A stretch of DNA of 32,482 nucleotides. It comes from an uncultured Gammaproteobacteria bacterium (GTDB lineage Bacteria; Pseudomonadota; Gammaproteobacteria; Pseudomonadales; Azotimanducaceae). Location of the stretch: assembly GCA_913050215.1 (NCBI GenBank), contig CAJXBG010000041.1, positions 1 through 32,482 on the forward strand, read 5' to 3'. A program made the translations under genes and the position numbers. Position 1 is the first letter of the stretch. Every line of letters starts with the position of its first letter. Of this stretch, positions 16,828-25,050 are shown one piece after another. Below the pieces are notes generated by a model, which worked only from the letters and a program-made list of their open reading frames with translations, was not told the DNA's origin and did not search any database.

Positions 16828-17514
16828 TTAATGCTTGGACTGAATCCTCTGCTTCAGCTTCTTCAGCTCGCTATCGAGCTTATCATCTGCTGCGAGAGCC
16901 TCGAGTTGTCCCTCAAGGCTTGCGTCGCTTGATCCATTATGGACTCTGGCACCAAGCTCCCATGACTCGGCTTCTCCCTCAAGTTCGTCTATTTTTCGCT
17001 CAAATGCTTCGAATCGGTTCAGCGCATCGTCGCAGGAAGTGTCCTGCAACTGCTGCCTGACCTTCATTCTTGATTTGACGCTGTGACCTCTTAATACTAG
17101 GACTTTCTGTCTTGCTTTGGTGAATTTAAGTTTTTCTGTGAGTTGGTTGGCATCGCTGGAAAGTTTGGCGACAACCCCATCAATATGTTTGATCTCGACC
17201 TCGCACTGGTTGATAGCCTCCTGATAAAAACTCTTTTCTTTTAGGGCTGCTTTGGCCAAATCGTCTCGTGCTTTTTCGATCGCCAGTTCAGCGCGTTGTT
17301 GCCATTGAGCGGATTCCGCCATTAGTTGATCATGCTTGTGGACGAGCCGCTTACGCGCTGCCAAAAATCCGGTCGACTCGGTTCGAATTGTGATGAGTGT
17401 CTGTTCCATTTCACGCGTGATGAAGCTAACCATTTTCTGCGGGTCTTCAGCCTGATCCAGCATGGAATTTACATTTGAATTTACGATGTCTGAAAATCGG
17501 TTAAGAATGCTCAT
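16828..17514 (-). CDS. pspA: PspA/IM30 family protein
   Basis: A 228-residue, almost wholly helical, coiled-coil protein of the PspA/IM30/Vipp1 family (ESCRT-III-like), which assembles on the inner membrane and protects it under stress. The amphipathic N-terminal helix and family start MSILNRFSDIVNSNVNSMLDQAEDPQKM are clear (residues 1-28), followed by the long hairpin of helices to about 145 and a C-terminal part with SWELGARVHNG. Length matches E. coli PspA (222). The upstream neighbour on the same strand is a small exported protein, and pspC follows. In E. coli the operon is driven by sigma-54 and PspF; a weak sigma-54-like site is listed separately. Confidence 0.93.
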   Translation of the reverse strand: MSILNRFSDIVNSNVNSMLDQAEDPQKMVSFITREMEQTLITIRTESTGFLAARKRLVHKHDQLMAESAQWQQRAELAIEKARDDLAKAALKEKSFYQEAINQCEVEIKHIDGVVAKLSSDANQLTEKLKFTKARQKVLVLRGHSVKSRMKVRQQLQDTSCDDALNRFEAFERKIDELEGEAESWELGARVHNGSSDASLEGQLEALAADDKLDSELKKLKQRIQSKH

Positions 17515-17607
17515 GTTATTGACTCCTGCAAAGCACTGTTTTGTATCCTGAATTTCTGAACTATTGGCGCGTTTAATTTAATCGTCCAATTTCCGTGGGT
17601 GTCTGGT

Positions 17608-17871
17608 TTAGTTGTAGAGAATTTCACCGGCCGCTTCAATCAGTGATTCTTTCGTTGCATTTGCACAGATAACGTTAAATGACTGAGTGCAAAGAACGCA
17701 GATGTCTGGTGCAGTAGAGGTTGATGATGTATTGATATCGAGCGGTTGGAGTTCGTTTGCCTGCACTCTTGCGTCAGCGAATAGGCCAAAACTACCGATG
17801 ACGAGCATCAAGACAGATGCCGTGATCCAGTTCGTTGTGCGCCCTGCGTTTCTCATTCTTCCTGTGGTCAT
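17608..17871 (-). CDS. Small exported cysteine-containing protein upstream of pspA
   Basis: An 87-residue protein not recognised. The N-terminus is basic (MTTGRMRNAGR), followed by a hydrophobic stretch (about 16-33) and a plausible signal-peptidase site near ADARVQA/NEL. The mature part is about 48 residues and holds three cysteines in CVLCTQSFNVIC plus acidic residues, so a small periplasmic, possibly disulfide-linked or metal-binding protein is likely. A second start, ATG at 17856, is possible. It lies on the same strand as pspA and pspC, 93 bases upstream of pspA, so a link to envelope stress is inferred from position. It is not related to PspB in any way I can see. Confidence 0.65.
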   Translation of the reverse strand: MTTGRMRNAGRTTNWITASVLMLVIGSFGLFADARVQANELQPLDINTSSTSTAPDICVLCTQSFNVICANATKESLIEAAGEILYN

Positions 17872-17955
17872 TTTTCTTACTCTCTCTTCTGTATGTGCCT
17901 GTGGTTGTGAGTCCTACAGGATGTAATCTGATGTTTAGCCTGTAAGTGAGAGTAA

Positions 17956-17971
17956 TACACAAACTGTGCCA
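17956..17971 (-). promoter_or_regulatory. Weak sigma-54-like promoter candidate
   Basis: Reading the minus strand from 17971 gives TGGCACAGTTTGTGTA. The -24 element TGGCAC is exact; ten bases after the GG comes GT instead of the expected GC of the -12 element. It lies 85 bases before the start of the small exported protein that heads the pspA-pspC group, which fits a Psp operon, but the -12 mismatch keeps this tentative. Confidence 0.3.
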
Positions 17972-18074
17972 AGATATTAAATAATTCATAAGACGTTGTT
18001 TATATTGAATTATTATCAAATTTTTGCCTTCCGGCCTTAAAATTTTGTTTGTCGGTATGATTAATCGACCTTGA

Positions 18075-18093
18075 TTTGGTGAAATTCACCAAA
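18075..18093. promoter_or_regulatory. Perfect 19-bp inverted repeat, likely operator
   Basis: TTTGGTGAA-A-TTCACCAAA is a perfect inverted repeat with a one-base centre. It lies between the divergent pspA group and the TPP enzyme gene, 132 bases before the ATG at 18225. An extra half-site-like ACCAAA follows at about 18111, and a TTGACC at 18108-18113 could be a -35 element. The symmetry suggests a dimeric regulator of the GntR or similar type; which gene it controls is not known. Confidence 0.5.
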
Positions 18094-18224
18094 CCAGAGT
18101 AAAGATTTTGACCAAATTGTCACGAAAGCAATGGTACAACGAGTGAAGGTAGTGCGTATTCCCGTGGACCCTCAACGAGAGCGCAATGGGTTATACTCCC
18201 GACCCAATTTGCCGGAGAAAATTT

Positions 18225-19772
18225 ATGAACGGAGCAGAAAGTCTTCTTGAAACACTCATCAACAATGGTGTCGAAGTGTGTTTCTCTAATCCAGGAACCT
18301 CAGAAATGCATATGGTTGCTGCTATTGGTAAAACTCAGGGTATGCGATCAATCCTGAGTTTGTTTGAGGGTGTATGCTCCGGCGCCGCTGATGGATACGG
18401 CAGAATGGCGGGAAAACCTGCCTGTACCTTGTTGCACCTCGGTCCTGGTTTATCCAACGCTTCTGCTAACCTACACAATGCAAAGAAGGCGAACACGCCG
18501 GTATTAAATTTGATTGGTGATCATGCTGTTTACCATAAGAAATATGATGCGCCACTGACATCAGACATTATTTCGTTAGCTCAGGGGGTGTCCGATTGGG
18601 TACACACAACTGATACGGCCGAAAACCTTCCAAAAGATGCCGCAGAGGCCGTTGCGATTGCAAACCAAGGGGCTGGAAAAATATCTACGTTAATCGTGCC
18701 TGCGGATTGCGCTTGGAATGATTCCGTTGATCCAGCACCGCTAAAACCCGCGGTTCCACCTGTAACGGTCGGTGTTGACGCAGTAGATCAAGCAGCAGAG
18801 CTTTTGCAGAACGGCAAAACAACAATGATATTGCTGGGTAATATGGGATTGAGTGAAGAAGCTTTGTCGTTGGCTGATAAGATTGGGCAGGCGAGCGGCG
18901 CTCGAATTTTCACTGACACATTTTTTACCCGCATGCCAAGAGGCGAAGGTCGCTGCCAGGTAGAGCGATTGCAATATTTTGCGGAAATGGGTGTCGAGCA
19001 GATAAAAGATATTGAACAGCTTATTATGGTAGGCACAAAAGCACCGGTCGCTTTTTTCGCTTATCCCGGAAAGCCGAGTGAGTTCTACGCACCAGGCAGT
19101 GAACTGCATACGCTGGCAAACGTCGATGAGGACGCTGTAGATGCCCTTTCGAGATTAGTGACAGCTATCGGCGCTGAATCAGAAAAGCCCAGATATACCA
19201 AGCTTGTGAAAGCCGGACCAGGCAAAGATGGGCTTTCTCCCGGAACCATTGGTATGACGTTCGCCGAATATTTGCCAGTCGACGCGATTGTTGTTGATGA
19301 GGGTGCCACCGCAGGGGGCGCGTGTTATCCCTGCAGTGCCAATGCAGAACCACATGACTGGTTGACACTTACCGGCGGCTCAATTGGCTTTGGGTTACCA
19401 ACGGCTATCGGCGCTGCGGTCGCCTGTCCCGATAGAAAAGTTGTCTGCAACCACGGTGATGGTGGTGCGATGTATACTATCCAATCTCTCTGGACGATGG
19501 CGCGGGAAAATCTGGACATTTGTGTGTTGATTTTTGCTAATCGCAAATACCAGATTCTACAGATTGAGCTTGCTCGTGTAGGCGCGCAGACGATGAACAA
19601 AAAAACATTAGATATGCTGGACATCAGTAATCCGGATATCGATTTTGTGAAGCTTTCCGAGGGTATGGGCGTTCCAGCAACAAGAGCAACGACGATTGAT
19701 GAGTTTAACGAGCAGTACATCACGGCGATGAATACTCATGGGCCTCGACTGATTGAAATTGTGCTGGCATAA
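18225..19772 (+). CDS. Thiamine-diphosphate enzyme, acetolactate synthase large-subunit-like
   Basis: A 515-residue TPP-dependent enzyme of the acetolactate synthase/benzoylformate decarboxylase superfamily. The catalytic Glu48 lies in LSLFEGVCSGAADGYGRM, the TPP-binding GDG motif is at residues 411-413 (HGDGGAMYTIQSLWTMAREN), ending about 28 residues later at the FANRKYQIL block. The enzyme should bind two 2-oxo acids or decarboxylate one; the compact length and lack of a neighbouring small subunit argue against a biosynthetic IlvB, and it resembles the uncharacterised 'acetolactate synthase large subunit' group near benzoylformate decarboxylase. The ATG at 18225 follows a GGAG at about 18213; an earlier in-frame ATG at 18186 has no support. 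A hairpin follows the gene at 19819. Confidence 0.9.
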   Translation: MNGAESLLETLINNGVEVCFSNPGTSEMHMVAAIGKTQGMRSILSLFEGVCSGAADGYGRMAGKPACTLLHLGPGLSNASANLHNAKKANTPVLNLIGDHAVYHKKYDAPLTSDIISLAQGVSDWVHTTDTAENLPKDAAEAVAIANQGAGKISTLIVPADCAWNDSVDPAPLKPAVPPVTVGVDAVDQAAELLQNGKTTMILLGNMGLSEEALSLADKIGQASGARIFTDTFFTRMPRGEGRCQVERLQYFAEMGVEQIKDIEQLIMVGTKAPVAFFAYPGKPSEFYAPGSELHTLANVDEDAVDALSRLVTAIGAESEKPRYTKLVKAGPGKDGLSPGTIGMTFAEYLPVDAIVVDEGATAGGACYPCSANAEPHDWLTLTGGSIGFGLPTAIGAAVACPDRKVVCNHGDGGAMYTIQSLWTMARENLDICVLIFANRKYQILQIELARVGAQTMNKKTLDMLDISNPDIDFVKLSEGMGVPATRATTIDEFNEQYITAMNTHGPRLIEIVLA

Positions 19773-19818
19773 CTGTCTGTCTGTTGGGTTGGCTATACGC
19801 CGCTAGTAATAATTTGAA

Positions 19819-19840
19819 AAGGGAGCAATCAGGCTCCCTT
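19819..19840 (+). terminator. Hairpin after the TPP enzyme gene
   Basis: AAGGGAGC (19819-19826) and GCTCCCTT (19833-19840) form an 8-bp stem with the loop AATCAG. The T-tract is only two bases, so termination may be weak; the next gene on the same strand starts 45-95 bases later. Confidence 0.55.
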
Positions 19841-19933
19841 CAGGTTCCGCGCTTTAGAGGATGTCCAGAATTTTAGGAGCACTGCATCAATAATCCGGAT
19901 TTAACAAAACGTACCCTGATAGCATATTCTGGC

Positions 19934-21226
19934 GTGACGATCCCTATGGCGGCCATGGGCATGCCTGTCGCGGTGTATCTGCCCCGGTTTTACACTGAGG
20001 GCATGGGTTTATCCTTAGTTACTGTGGGCACTATTTTTACGCTCGCGCGAATCTGGGACGTGATCACAGATCCGGTGATGGGCATTGTCATCGACAAGTT
20101 TGATACCCGGTGGGGTAGACGCAAACATTGGATTGCGATCTCAATACCTATATTAGTGCTTTCTGTCTGGATGGTGTTTATGCCCAACCAAGAGAGTGTC
20201 TCAGCGGGCTATTTGCTATTCTGGCTGATCGCGCTATATGTCGGCTACACAATGTTAGCGATTGCGCACCAGTCTTGGGGCGCGGAACTGGCATTAACCT
20301 ACGACGATCGTTCTCGCTTGTTTGGCTGGCGTGAGATATTTGTCATCGCTGGAATGACGGTGGTTTTAGGTATTCCAGCAACACTTGAGCTGACGGGTAT
20401 GAGTAGCCAGTCAGCAAAAGTGGCTAGTATGGGTTGGTTTTGTCTTATCCTGTTTCCCTTGCTCGTCGTACCAACCTTGACGATGGTGCCAGACACTCAC
20501 AGTAAACCGCAGTCAAGTGTTCCATGGGCTGAGGCGATGAAAGTACTTGCTTCAAATAACCTTCTGTGGAGATTGTTAGCGGCAGATCTTGCTTCAGGAT
20601 TCGGTACCGCCGTATCAGGTGCGCTTTACATTTTTGTGGCAGCGACCTATTTTAAGTTGCCAGAGCACGCAAGCATTGCCCTGTTGTTTTATTTTCTAGC
20701 GAGTTTTTTTGCAATGCCAATGTGGCTAAAATTGGCATACAAAGTCGGCAAAGATGTCGCACTAAAAATAGCTTTGTTGTATGCAGTGGTTATTAATCTG
20801 GGATTAATACCGATCGCCCAAGAGGGTAGCGTGGTTGTCCTCTGGGGCTTCACTATTGCGTTCGGCGTCGCTTTTGGCGCCGCGCCAACTTTGCTGCGCT
20901 CAATGATGGCTGACTTGACCGATGAAGACGAATTGCGTTCCGGGCAAAAACGCCCAGGTTTATTTTTTGCCTTGCTGACAACAACCAATAAATTAGGTGC
21001 CGCATTCGCTGTTGGTGCCAGTTTCGCTATTCTGGAAGTTGCGTTCGGGTTCGTTCCCGGAGGAGATAATTCTAGTGAGGCTCTGGATGGATTATTGGTC
21101 ACCTATTGTGTTGGCACGGCCTTCGGTTTATTTCTGGCTTTTCTGTCAATGTTAAAGTATCCATTGAATCGCACTGCGCACGATGAAATAAGGCGTGAAC
21201 TAGAGCAACGGCAAAAGACAGAATGA
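19934..21226 (+). CDS. GPH-family (MelB-like) MFS transporter with an abnormal start
   Basis: A 12-helix sugar/cation symporter-like MFS protein of the glycoside-pentoside-hexuronide group. The marker sequence DVITDPVMGIVIDKFDTRWGRRKHWI follows the second helix, and a mid-protein loop VPDTHSKPQS separates the two halves. The stretch from GTG 19934 (430 residues) starts in the middle of the first membrane helix and has no ribosome site. The reading frame is open back to 19877, and the extra residues INNPDLTKRTLIAYSG fit a normal GPH N-terminus. An AGGAGC at 19875-19880 sits six bases before an ATC codon at 19886. So the gene either starts at ATC, or an ATG was lost or misread there. Substrate unknown. 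Confidence 0.85.
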   Translation: MTIPMAAMGMPVAVYLPRFYTEGMGLSLVTVGTIFTLARIWDVITDPVMGIVIDKFDTRWGRRKHWIAISIPILVLSVWMVFMPNQESVSAGYLLFWLIALYVGYTMLAIAHQSWGAELALTYDDRSRLFGWREIFVIAGMTVVLGIPATLELTGMSSQSAKVASMGWFCLILFPLLVVPTLTMVPDTHSKPQSSVPWAEAMKVLASNNLLWRLLAADLASGFGTAVSGALYIFVAATYFKLPEHASIALLFYFLASFFAMPMWLKLAYKVGKDVALKIALLYAVVINLGLIPIAQEGSVVVLWGFTIAFGVAFGAAPTLLRSMMADLTDEDELRSGQKRPGLFFALLTTTNKLGAAFAVGASFAILEVAFGFVPGGDNSSEALDGLLVTYCVGTAFGLFLAFLSMLKYPLNRTAHDEIRRELEQRQKTE

Positions 21227-21326
21227 GAAGCCGCTTCGGTTCCATTCATACCACAGGCATAGTATCTTCCCTCATCCTCAAGTAACACAAACCGATCCAA
21301 CTTTAATACCACAACGGAAAGCGACC

Positions 21327-22601
21327 ATGAAAGACGAGACGAAACTAATTCACTCAGGTTATACCACTGATCCCACTACCCACTCTGTGGCTGTGCCAAT
21401 TTATCAAACTGTTGCTTATGAGTTTGACAACGCACAACACGGTGCTGACCTTTTTGATCTCGCTGTACCGGGAAATATTTACACGCGAATCATGAATCCG
21501 ACCACGGATGTACTTGAGCAACGCGTTGCTGATCTTGAAGGCGGTATTGGCGCATTGGCGGTAAGCGCAGGCAGTGCGGCTATTACCTATGCCATTCAGA
21601 ATATTACGGAAGTAGGTACCAATATTGTGACAACGCCGCAATTATACGGTGGTACATATACGCTTTTTGCTCATATGTTTCCCAAGCAGGGCGTTGAAGT
21701 CCGGTTTGCTGCTGATGATAAACCGGAAAGTATTGCCGCGCTCATCGATGACAAAACCCGGGCAGTGTTCAGCGAAACAATCGGTAATCCGGCAGGTAAC
21801 ATTGTCGATATTGAAGCGTTGGCAAAGGTTGCGCATGATCACGGTGTACCGCTTGTCGTCGACAACACTGTCGCCACTCCGATGCTTATAAAGCCTATAG
21901 CCTATGGCGCTGACATCGTTGTTCACTCGCTTACAAAATATATGGGTGGTCACGGAACATCACTGGGTGGGATCATTGTCGATTCTGGTAATTTCCCTTG
22001 GGCCGATCATGCCGACAAGTTTCCAATGATGACAACGCCCGAAGCTTCTTATCATGGCGTTGTATATACTGAAGCCATGGGGCCTGCAGCTTTTATCGGA
22101 CGTGCTCGTACAGTACCACTTCGAAATACCGGCTCAACTATTTCCCCCTTTAATGCGTTTTTAATTCTTCAGGGACTGGAGACGCTTGCGCTACGTATGG
22201 AGCGTCATTGCAGCAATGCACTCGCTGTTGCCAACTATCTGAACGAACATGAGGCTGTCGCAACAGTCAGTTTTGCCGGTCTGCCTGATAGCCCCTATTA
22301 TGATCTCGCACAGAAATACACGAACGGCAGCCCAGCAAGTTTGCTTACTTTCGAGGTTAATGGTGGTTATGAGGCTGCGGTCAAATTTTATGATCAGCTA
22401 GGGTTATTCAAGCGTCTTGTAAATATTGGTGACGCAAAATCTCTGGCGTGTCACCCGTCATCAACGACCCATCGTCAAATGACACCGGAAGAGCAGGCGA
22501 GCGCCGGAGTGACGGCCGGTATGATTCGACTGTGTGTCGGCATTGAGCATATAGACGATATTATTGCTGATCTTGATCAGGCGCTGAAAGCGGCGCAATA
22601 A
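21327..22601 (+). CDS. metY: O-acetylhomoserine sulfhydrylase (MetY-type) PLP enzyme
   Basis: A 424-residue member of the Cys/Met-metabolism PLP family; MetY joins O-acetylhomoserine with sulfide to make homocysteine. Typical blocks are YTRIMNPTTDVLEQRVADLEGG, the PLP Schiff-base Lys204 in HSLTKYMGGHGTSLGG, GPAAFIGRARTVPLRNTGS and LACHPSSTTHRQM near the C-terminus. The roughly 45-residue insertion and overall length match MetY rather than the shorter MetB/MetC enzymes. ATG 21327 has GGAAAG upstream. It may be expressed with the transporter 100 bases upstream. A strong inverted repeat follows the stop and separates it from the convergent gene. Confidence 0.93.
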   Translation: MKDETKLIHSGYTTDPTTHSVAVPIYQTVAYEFDNAQHGADLFDLAVPGNIYTRIMNPTTDVLEQRVADLEGGIGALAVSAGSAAITYAIQNITEVGTNIVTTPQLYGGTYTLFAHMFPKQGVEVRFAADDKPESIAALIDDKTRAVFSETIGNPAGNIVDIEALAKVAHDHGVPLVVDNTVATPMLIKPIAYGADIVVHSLTKYMGGHGTSLGGIIVDSGNFPWADHADKFPMMTTPEASYHGVVYTEAMGPAAFIGRARTVPLRNTGSTISPFNAFLILQGLETLALRMERHCSNALAVANYLNEHEAVATVSFAGLPDSPYYDLAQKYTNGSPASLLTFEVNGGYEAAVKFYDQLGLFKRLVNIGDAKSLACHPSSTTHRQMTPEEQASAGVTAGMIRLCVGIEHIDDIIADLDQALKAAQ

Positions 22602-22607
22602 ACTAAG

Positions 22608-22632
22608 TTTCCGGTGACTGAAACACCGGAAA
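22608..22632. terminator. Bidirectional terminator hairpin
   Basis: TTTCCGGTG (22608-22616) pairs perfectly with CACCGGAAA (22624-22632) across a 7-base loop; A residues lie on one side and T residues on the other. It lies between two convergent genes (metY-type on plus and the MBL/cNMP fusion on minus) and probably serves both. Confidence 0.75.
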
Positions 22633-22650
22633 TTTCTATCTTTAGTCGAG

Positions 22651-24810
22651 TTAGTTGATAGCAATGAGATCCAGCATCCAATCGGCGTTGCTGGCATTCT
22701 CATTAATCCGAAATTTTCGTAGTAGATAGTTTAATTGTGGTGCATTGAGTCTTAATTGCTCAAAATCTGTCTTGTTGAACTCTAGCAGCGTGGCACCAGC
22801 TTCGATGTGAACTGAGGAGCAGTTCGTCTCTGCATGCGGTTGCCAGCCGAATTCGGAGGCAGTGGAAAGCACGCTGTCTCCTCGTTTTGCCTGGCCATTC
22901 ACGAGGATGTACCAACTGTCGCTACATGGCTTGAAGGTCTCGGCTGCGTCAAATTTTTGTAGTTGGCCAATTCTTCCAACTTTTTCAATCACCGTTGAGC
23001 TCAAACCGGAAAACTGCGGTAGTTCAGCAATCAGTGGCCGTATCATCCAGCGATCAAGCAACTCTTCCTTAAAGCCCTCAGCTTCAATAAAGGCAGAGAA
23101 GGTCTCTTCTGCAAAAACACACACAGTAACCGGCGTCGTCGCTACCACGGAAGCGTTTCTCATGGCAGTGCCCGTAATAACGGCCATCTCACCAATGATG
23201 TCTCCAGCCTGAAGACTTGCCACCTTAGAGAATATCTTGCCATCGTGACTAACAACATCGCAGTAACCAGTCAGTATCAAATATACATAACCTCGGGTTT
23301 CGGTATCTTGTACGATGATGACATCTTCGGTGTTGTAACGTCGTATTTCCTCATCAGCAAGTAGGCTGCGCATCCAGCGATTAGGAAATGGCTTGCCCAG
23401 CCAGATAGTCAGATAGTGATTCACCTGGGATGTGTAAATGCTTGGGTCGCCATCGATAATTGAATACCGTTTGCCTGAACTGGCGAGCGAGAAGGTTGTA
23501 TTAAAGTCATTCGGCAGTTCTTCAACGTGCACAAATACTACCCGGTCAGATTGTGATTTCAATACATCGCCCGGGTCACCATGAATAGCACCCGCGCCGC
23601 CATCAGCGACTAGCATATTGAATCTTTTTGAGTAAATGTTCTCCAGGCTACGTGCAGTTTTGTCGCTCACCTTGCCTTCTTCGTTCATCTCCTGAATGGT
23701 ATGCATAGAATGATTGTCGCCAACGATACATATCTGTCTCGTGTAATCTTTATGGATGGTCGAAAAGGTGGCGCCAATTGTTGGGATGCTATGCACCGTG
23801 ACGTGTGGGTCGATATTCAGGCCATAGTAGTTGATCGATTCGCCTGGAACGACTTCAACCAGCGTGAAGTGTTCATGGATAACAGATATATCCCAACCGA
23901 GACTGCAGGCCAACTTGTCCATTGCCATGTTGTAAATTTCTTTGGTGGTAATGACCTCAACTCGCTGCGGCATCATCATGAGCGGGAACATCGTGCAGTG
24001 ATCATCATGCAGGTGTGTAAGAAAAACAGCAGAAACCTGATTTTTTGATATGCCTCTGGCAAACAAGTGTTGGTCAAGAAACGGAATTGAATCAATCAGG
24101 ATGTAGTCGCCATTAAAACACAGCGCTAACCCCGTACATGCTTCGTTAATGGTAAAGCCGGAAGCGCCGCCAAGTACCTCTAGGCTCATTTTTGCGAGGC
24201 CACCCGGCACGTAATCTGGTTGAACCGGATAGGAAGGCCCAATGATCTGATCCTCGTTTAGGTCGACTGAAATGTCCCCCTCATTGTTTCTAACCAGATA
24301 TTCATCAGTCCCAGTGTGTGCTATCACCATGGAATTAGTTTGTGCTTGGCCATGCTTAAAAGGGACAAGGTTGAAAAAGTCTTCGATAGGAATAGTCTTG
24401 CCAGATTTATCGGTTAGAGCTAGCGCTTCTGATACCGCGAGCCATTCCTCTTTCAATGTGTTGTCTGTTTGCCATTTATCGAGTTCCGCTCTATTTGGAC
24501 CGTTGAGCGTCATTCTGAGAAGTCGTAGTGCGTGAGAAATATCTCTCTCGCTGCCGACCAACGAAAGTTTCCTGCCCTCAGCCAAACCGTTTGCAACAAA
24601 CAGAAAAAAATAGAAAGGAAATTCAAGATTGTTGAGAACCGAGCCGTCTTTTTCCTTGACGTCTGTCAGCACCAGCGTGTCAAAGGATTCAACATGATGG
24701 CGAAGTAACCCTTTAAGTACCTCAGGGGGTTGCCCGAACAATATTGTGCTGGTGCCATCGCGAACGATGCGGCTTCCTTGCGCCGGAGCCATTACTGTAG
24801 GTTTTGACAT
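22651..24810 (-). CDS. Metallo-beta-lactamase / cyclic-nucleotide-binding fusion protein
   Basis: A 719-residue cytoplasmic protein joining several parts. Residues 1-210 have no clear family. An MBL-fold domain (about 215-460) has His266-x-His268-x-Asp270-His271 in LTHLHDDHCTMFP, Asp365 in VGDNHSMH and His410 in AGAIHGDPGD. A cyclic-nucleotide-binding domain (about 475-600) has the phosphate-binding cassette GDIIGEMAVITG, Glu541, followed by Arg551, the two residues that hold the cyclic phosphate in CRP-like domains. A last domain (about 610-719) looks like a second, worn-down cNMP fold, ending in a helix of DFEQLRLNAPQLNYLLRKF type. No membrane segment or signal. Likely reading: a hydrolase switched by a cyclic nucleotide; substrate and ligand unknown. 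It is divergent from the acyl-CoA dehydrogenase gene, with a 240-bp interval. Confidence 0.85.
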   Translation of the reverse strand: MSKPTVMAPAQGSRIVRDGTSTILFGQPPEVLKGLLRHHVESFDTLVLTDVKEKDGSVLNNLEFPFYFFLFVANGLAEGRKLSLVGSERDISHALRLLRMTLNGPNRAELDKWQTDNTLKEEWLAVSEALALTDKSGKTIPIEDFFNLVPFKHGQAQTNSMVIAHTGTDEYLVRNNEGDISVDLNEDQIIGPSYPVQPDYVPGGLAKMSLEVLGGASGFTINEACTGLALCFNGDYILIDSIPFLDQHLFARGISKNQVSAVFLTHLHDDHCTMFPLMMMPQRVEVITTKEIYNMAMDKLACSLGWDISVIHEHFTLVEVVPGESINYYGLNIDPHVTVHSIPTIGATFSTIHKDYTRQICIVGDNHSMHTIQEMNEEGKVSDKTARSLENIYSKRFNMLVADGGAGAIHGDPGDVLKSQSDRVVFVHVEELPNDFNTTFSLASSGKRYSIIDGDPSIYTSQVNHYLTIWLGKPFPNRWMRSLLADEEIRRYNTEDVIIVQDTETRGYVYLILTGYCDVVSHDGKIFSKVASLQAGDIIGEMAVITGTAMRNASVVATTPVTVCVFAEETFSAFIEAEGFKEELLDRWMIRPLIAELPQFSGLSSTVIEKVGRIGQLQKFDAAETFKPCSDSWYILVNGQAKRGDSVLSTASEFGWQPHAETNCSSVHIEAGATLLEFNKTDFEQLRLNAPQLNYLLRKFRINENASNADWMLDLIAIN

Positions 24811-24908
24811 AAACAGGGATCAATATCAAAATAATAGACTTAGAGTGTAACCAAAGAATTTAAGAGGGAAAAGAAAGGAATCAATTTGAGGCTGATAATC
24901 CCGGTTTA

Positions 24909-24929
24909 AATGTAAGTAGAATGTAAGTA
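24909..24929. repeat. 10-bp direct repeat with 11-bp period
   Basis: AATGTAAGTA occurs at 24909-24918 and again at 24920-24929, separated by one G. The 11-bp period puts both copies on one face of the DNA helix, in the divergent region between the MBL/cNMP fusion and the acyl-CoA dehydrogenase. It may be a tandem binding site; the regulator is unknown. Confidence 0.45.
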
Positions 24930-25050
24930 TCCACCGGCAACTGTCGTATGCATGTGTCGAAAGTTAATCAATAAACGACTAGAATTCATGTTTGGTATCG
25001 CTGCAAAGTGACGGCGGTATATTTTTCCATAAATTATCAGGGGTAATTTA

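Larger units (their letters stand above)
17872..18224. other. Divergent intergenic region
   Basis: A 353-bp AT-rich region between the small exported protein (minus) and the TPP enzyme (plus). It contains a sigma-54-like site on the minus strand, a 9-bp inverted repeat AATAATTCA (17980-17988) / TGAATTATT (18006-18014), and the 19-bp operator-like palindrome at 18075-18093. No gene is seen in it. Confidence 0.55.
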
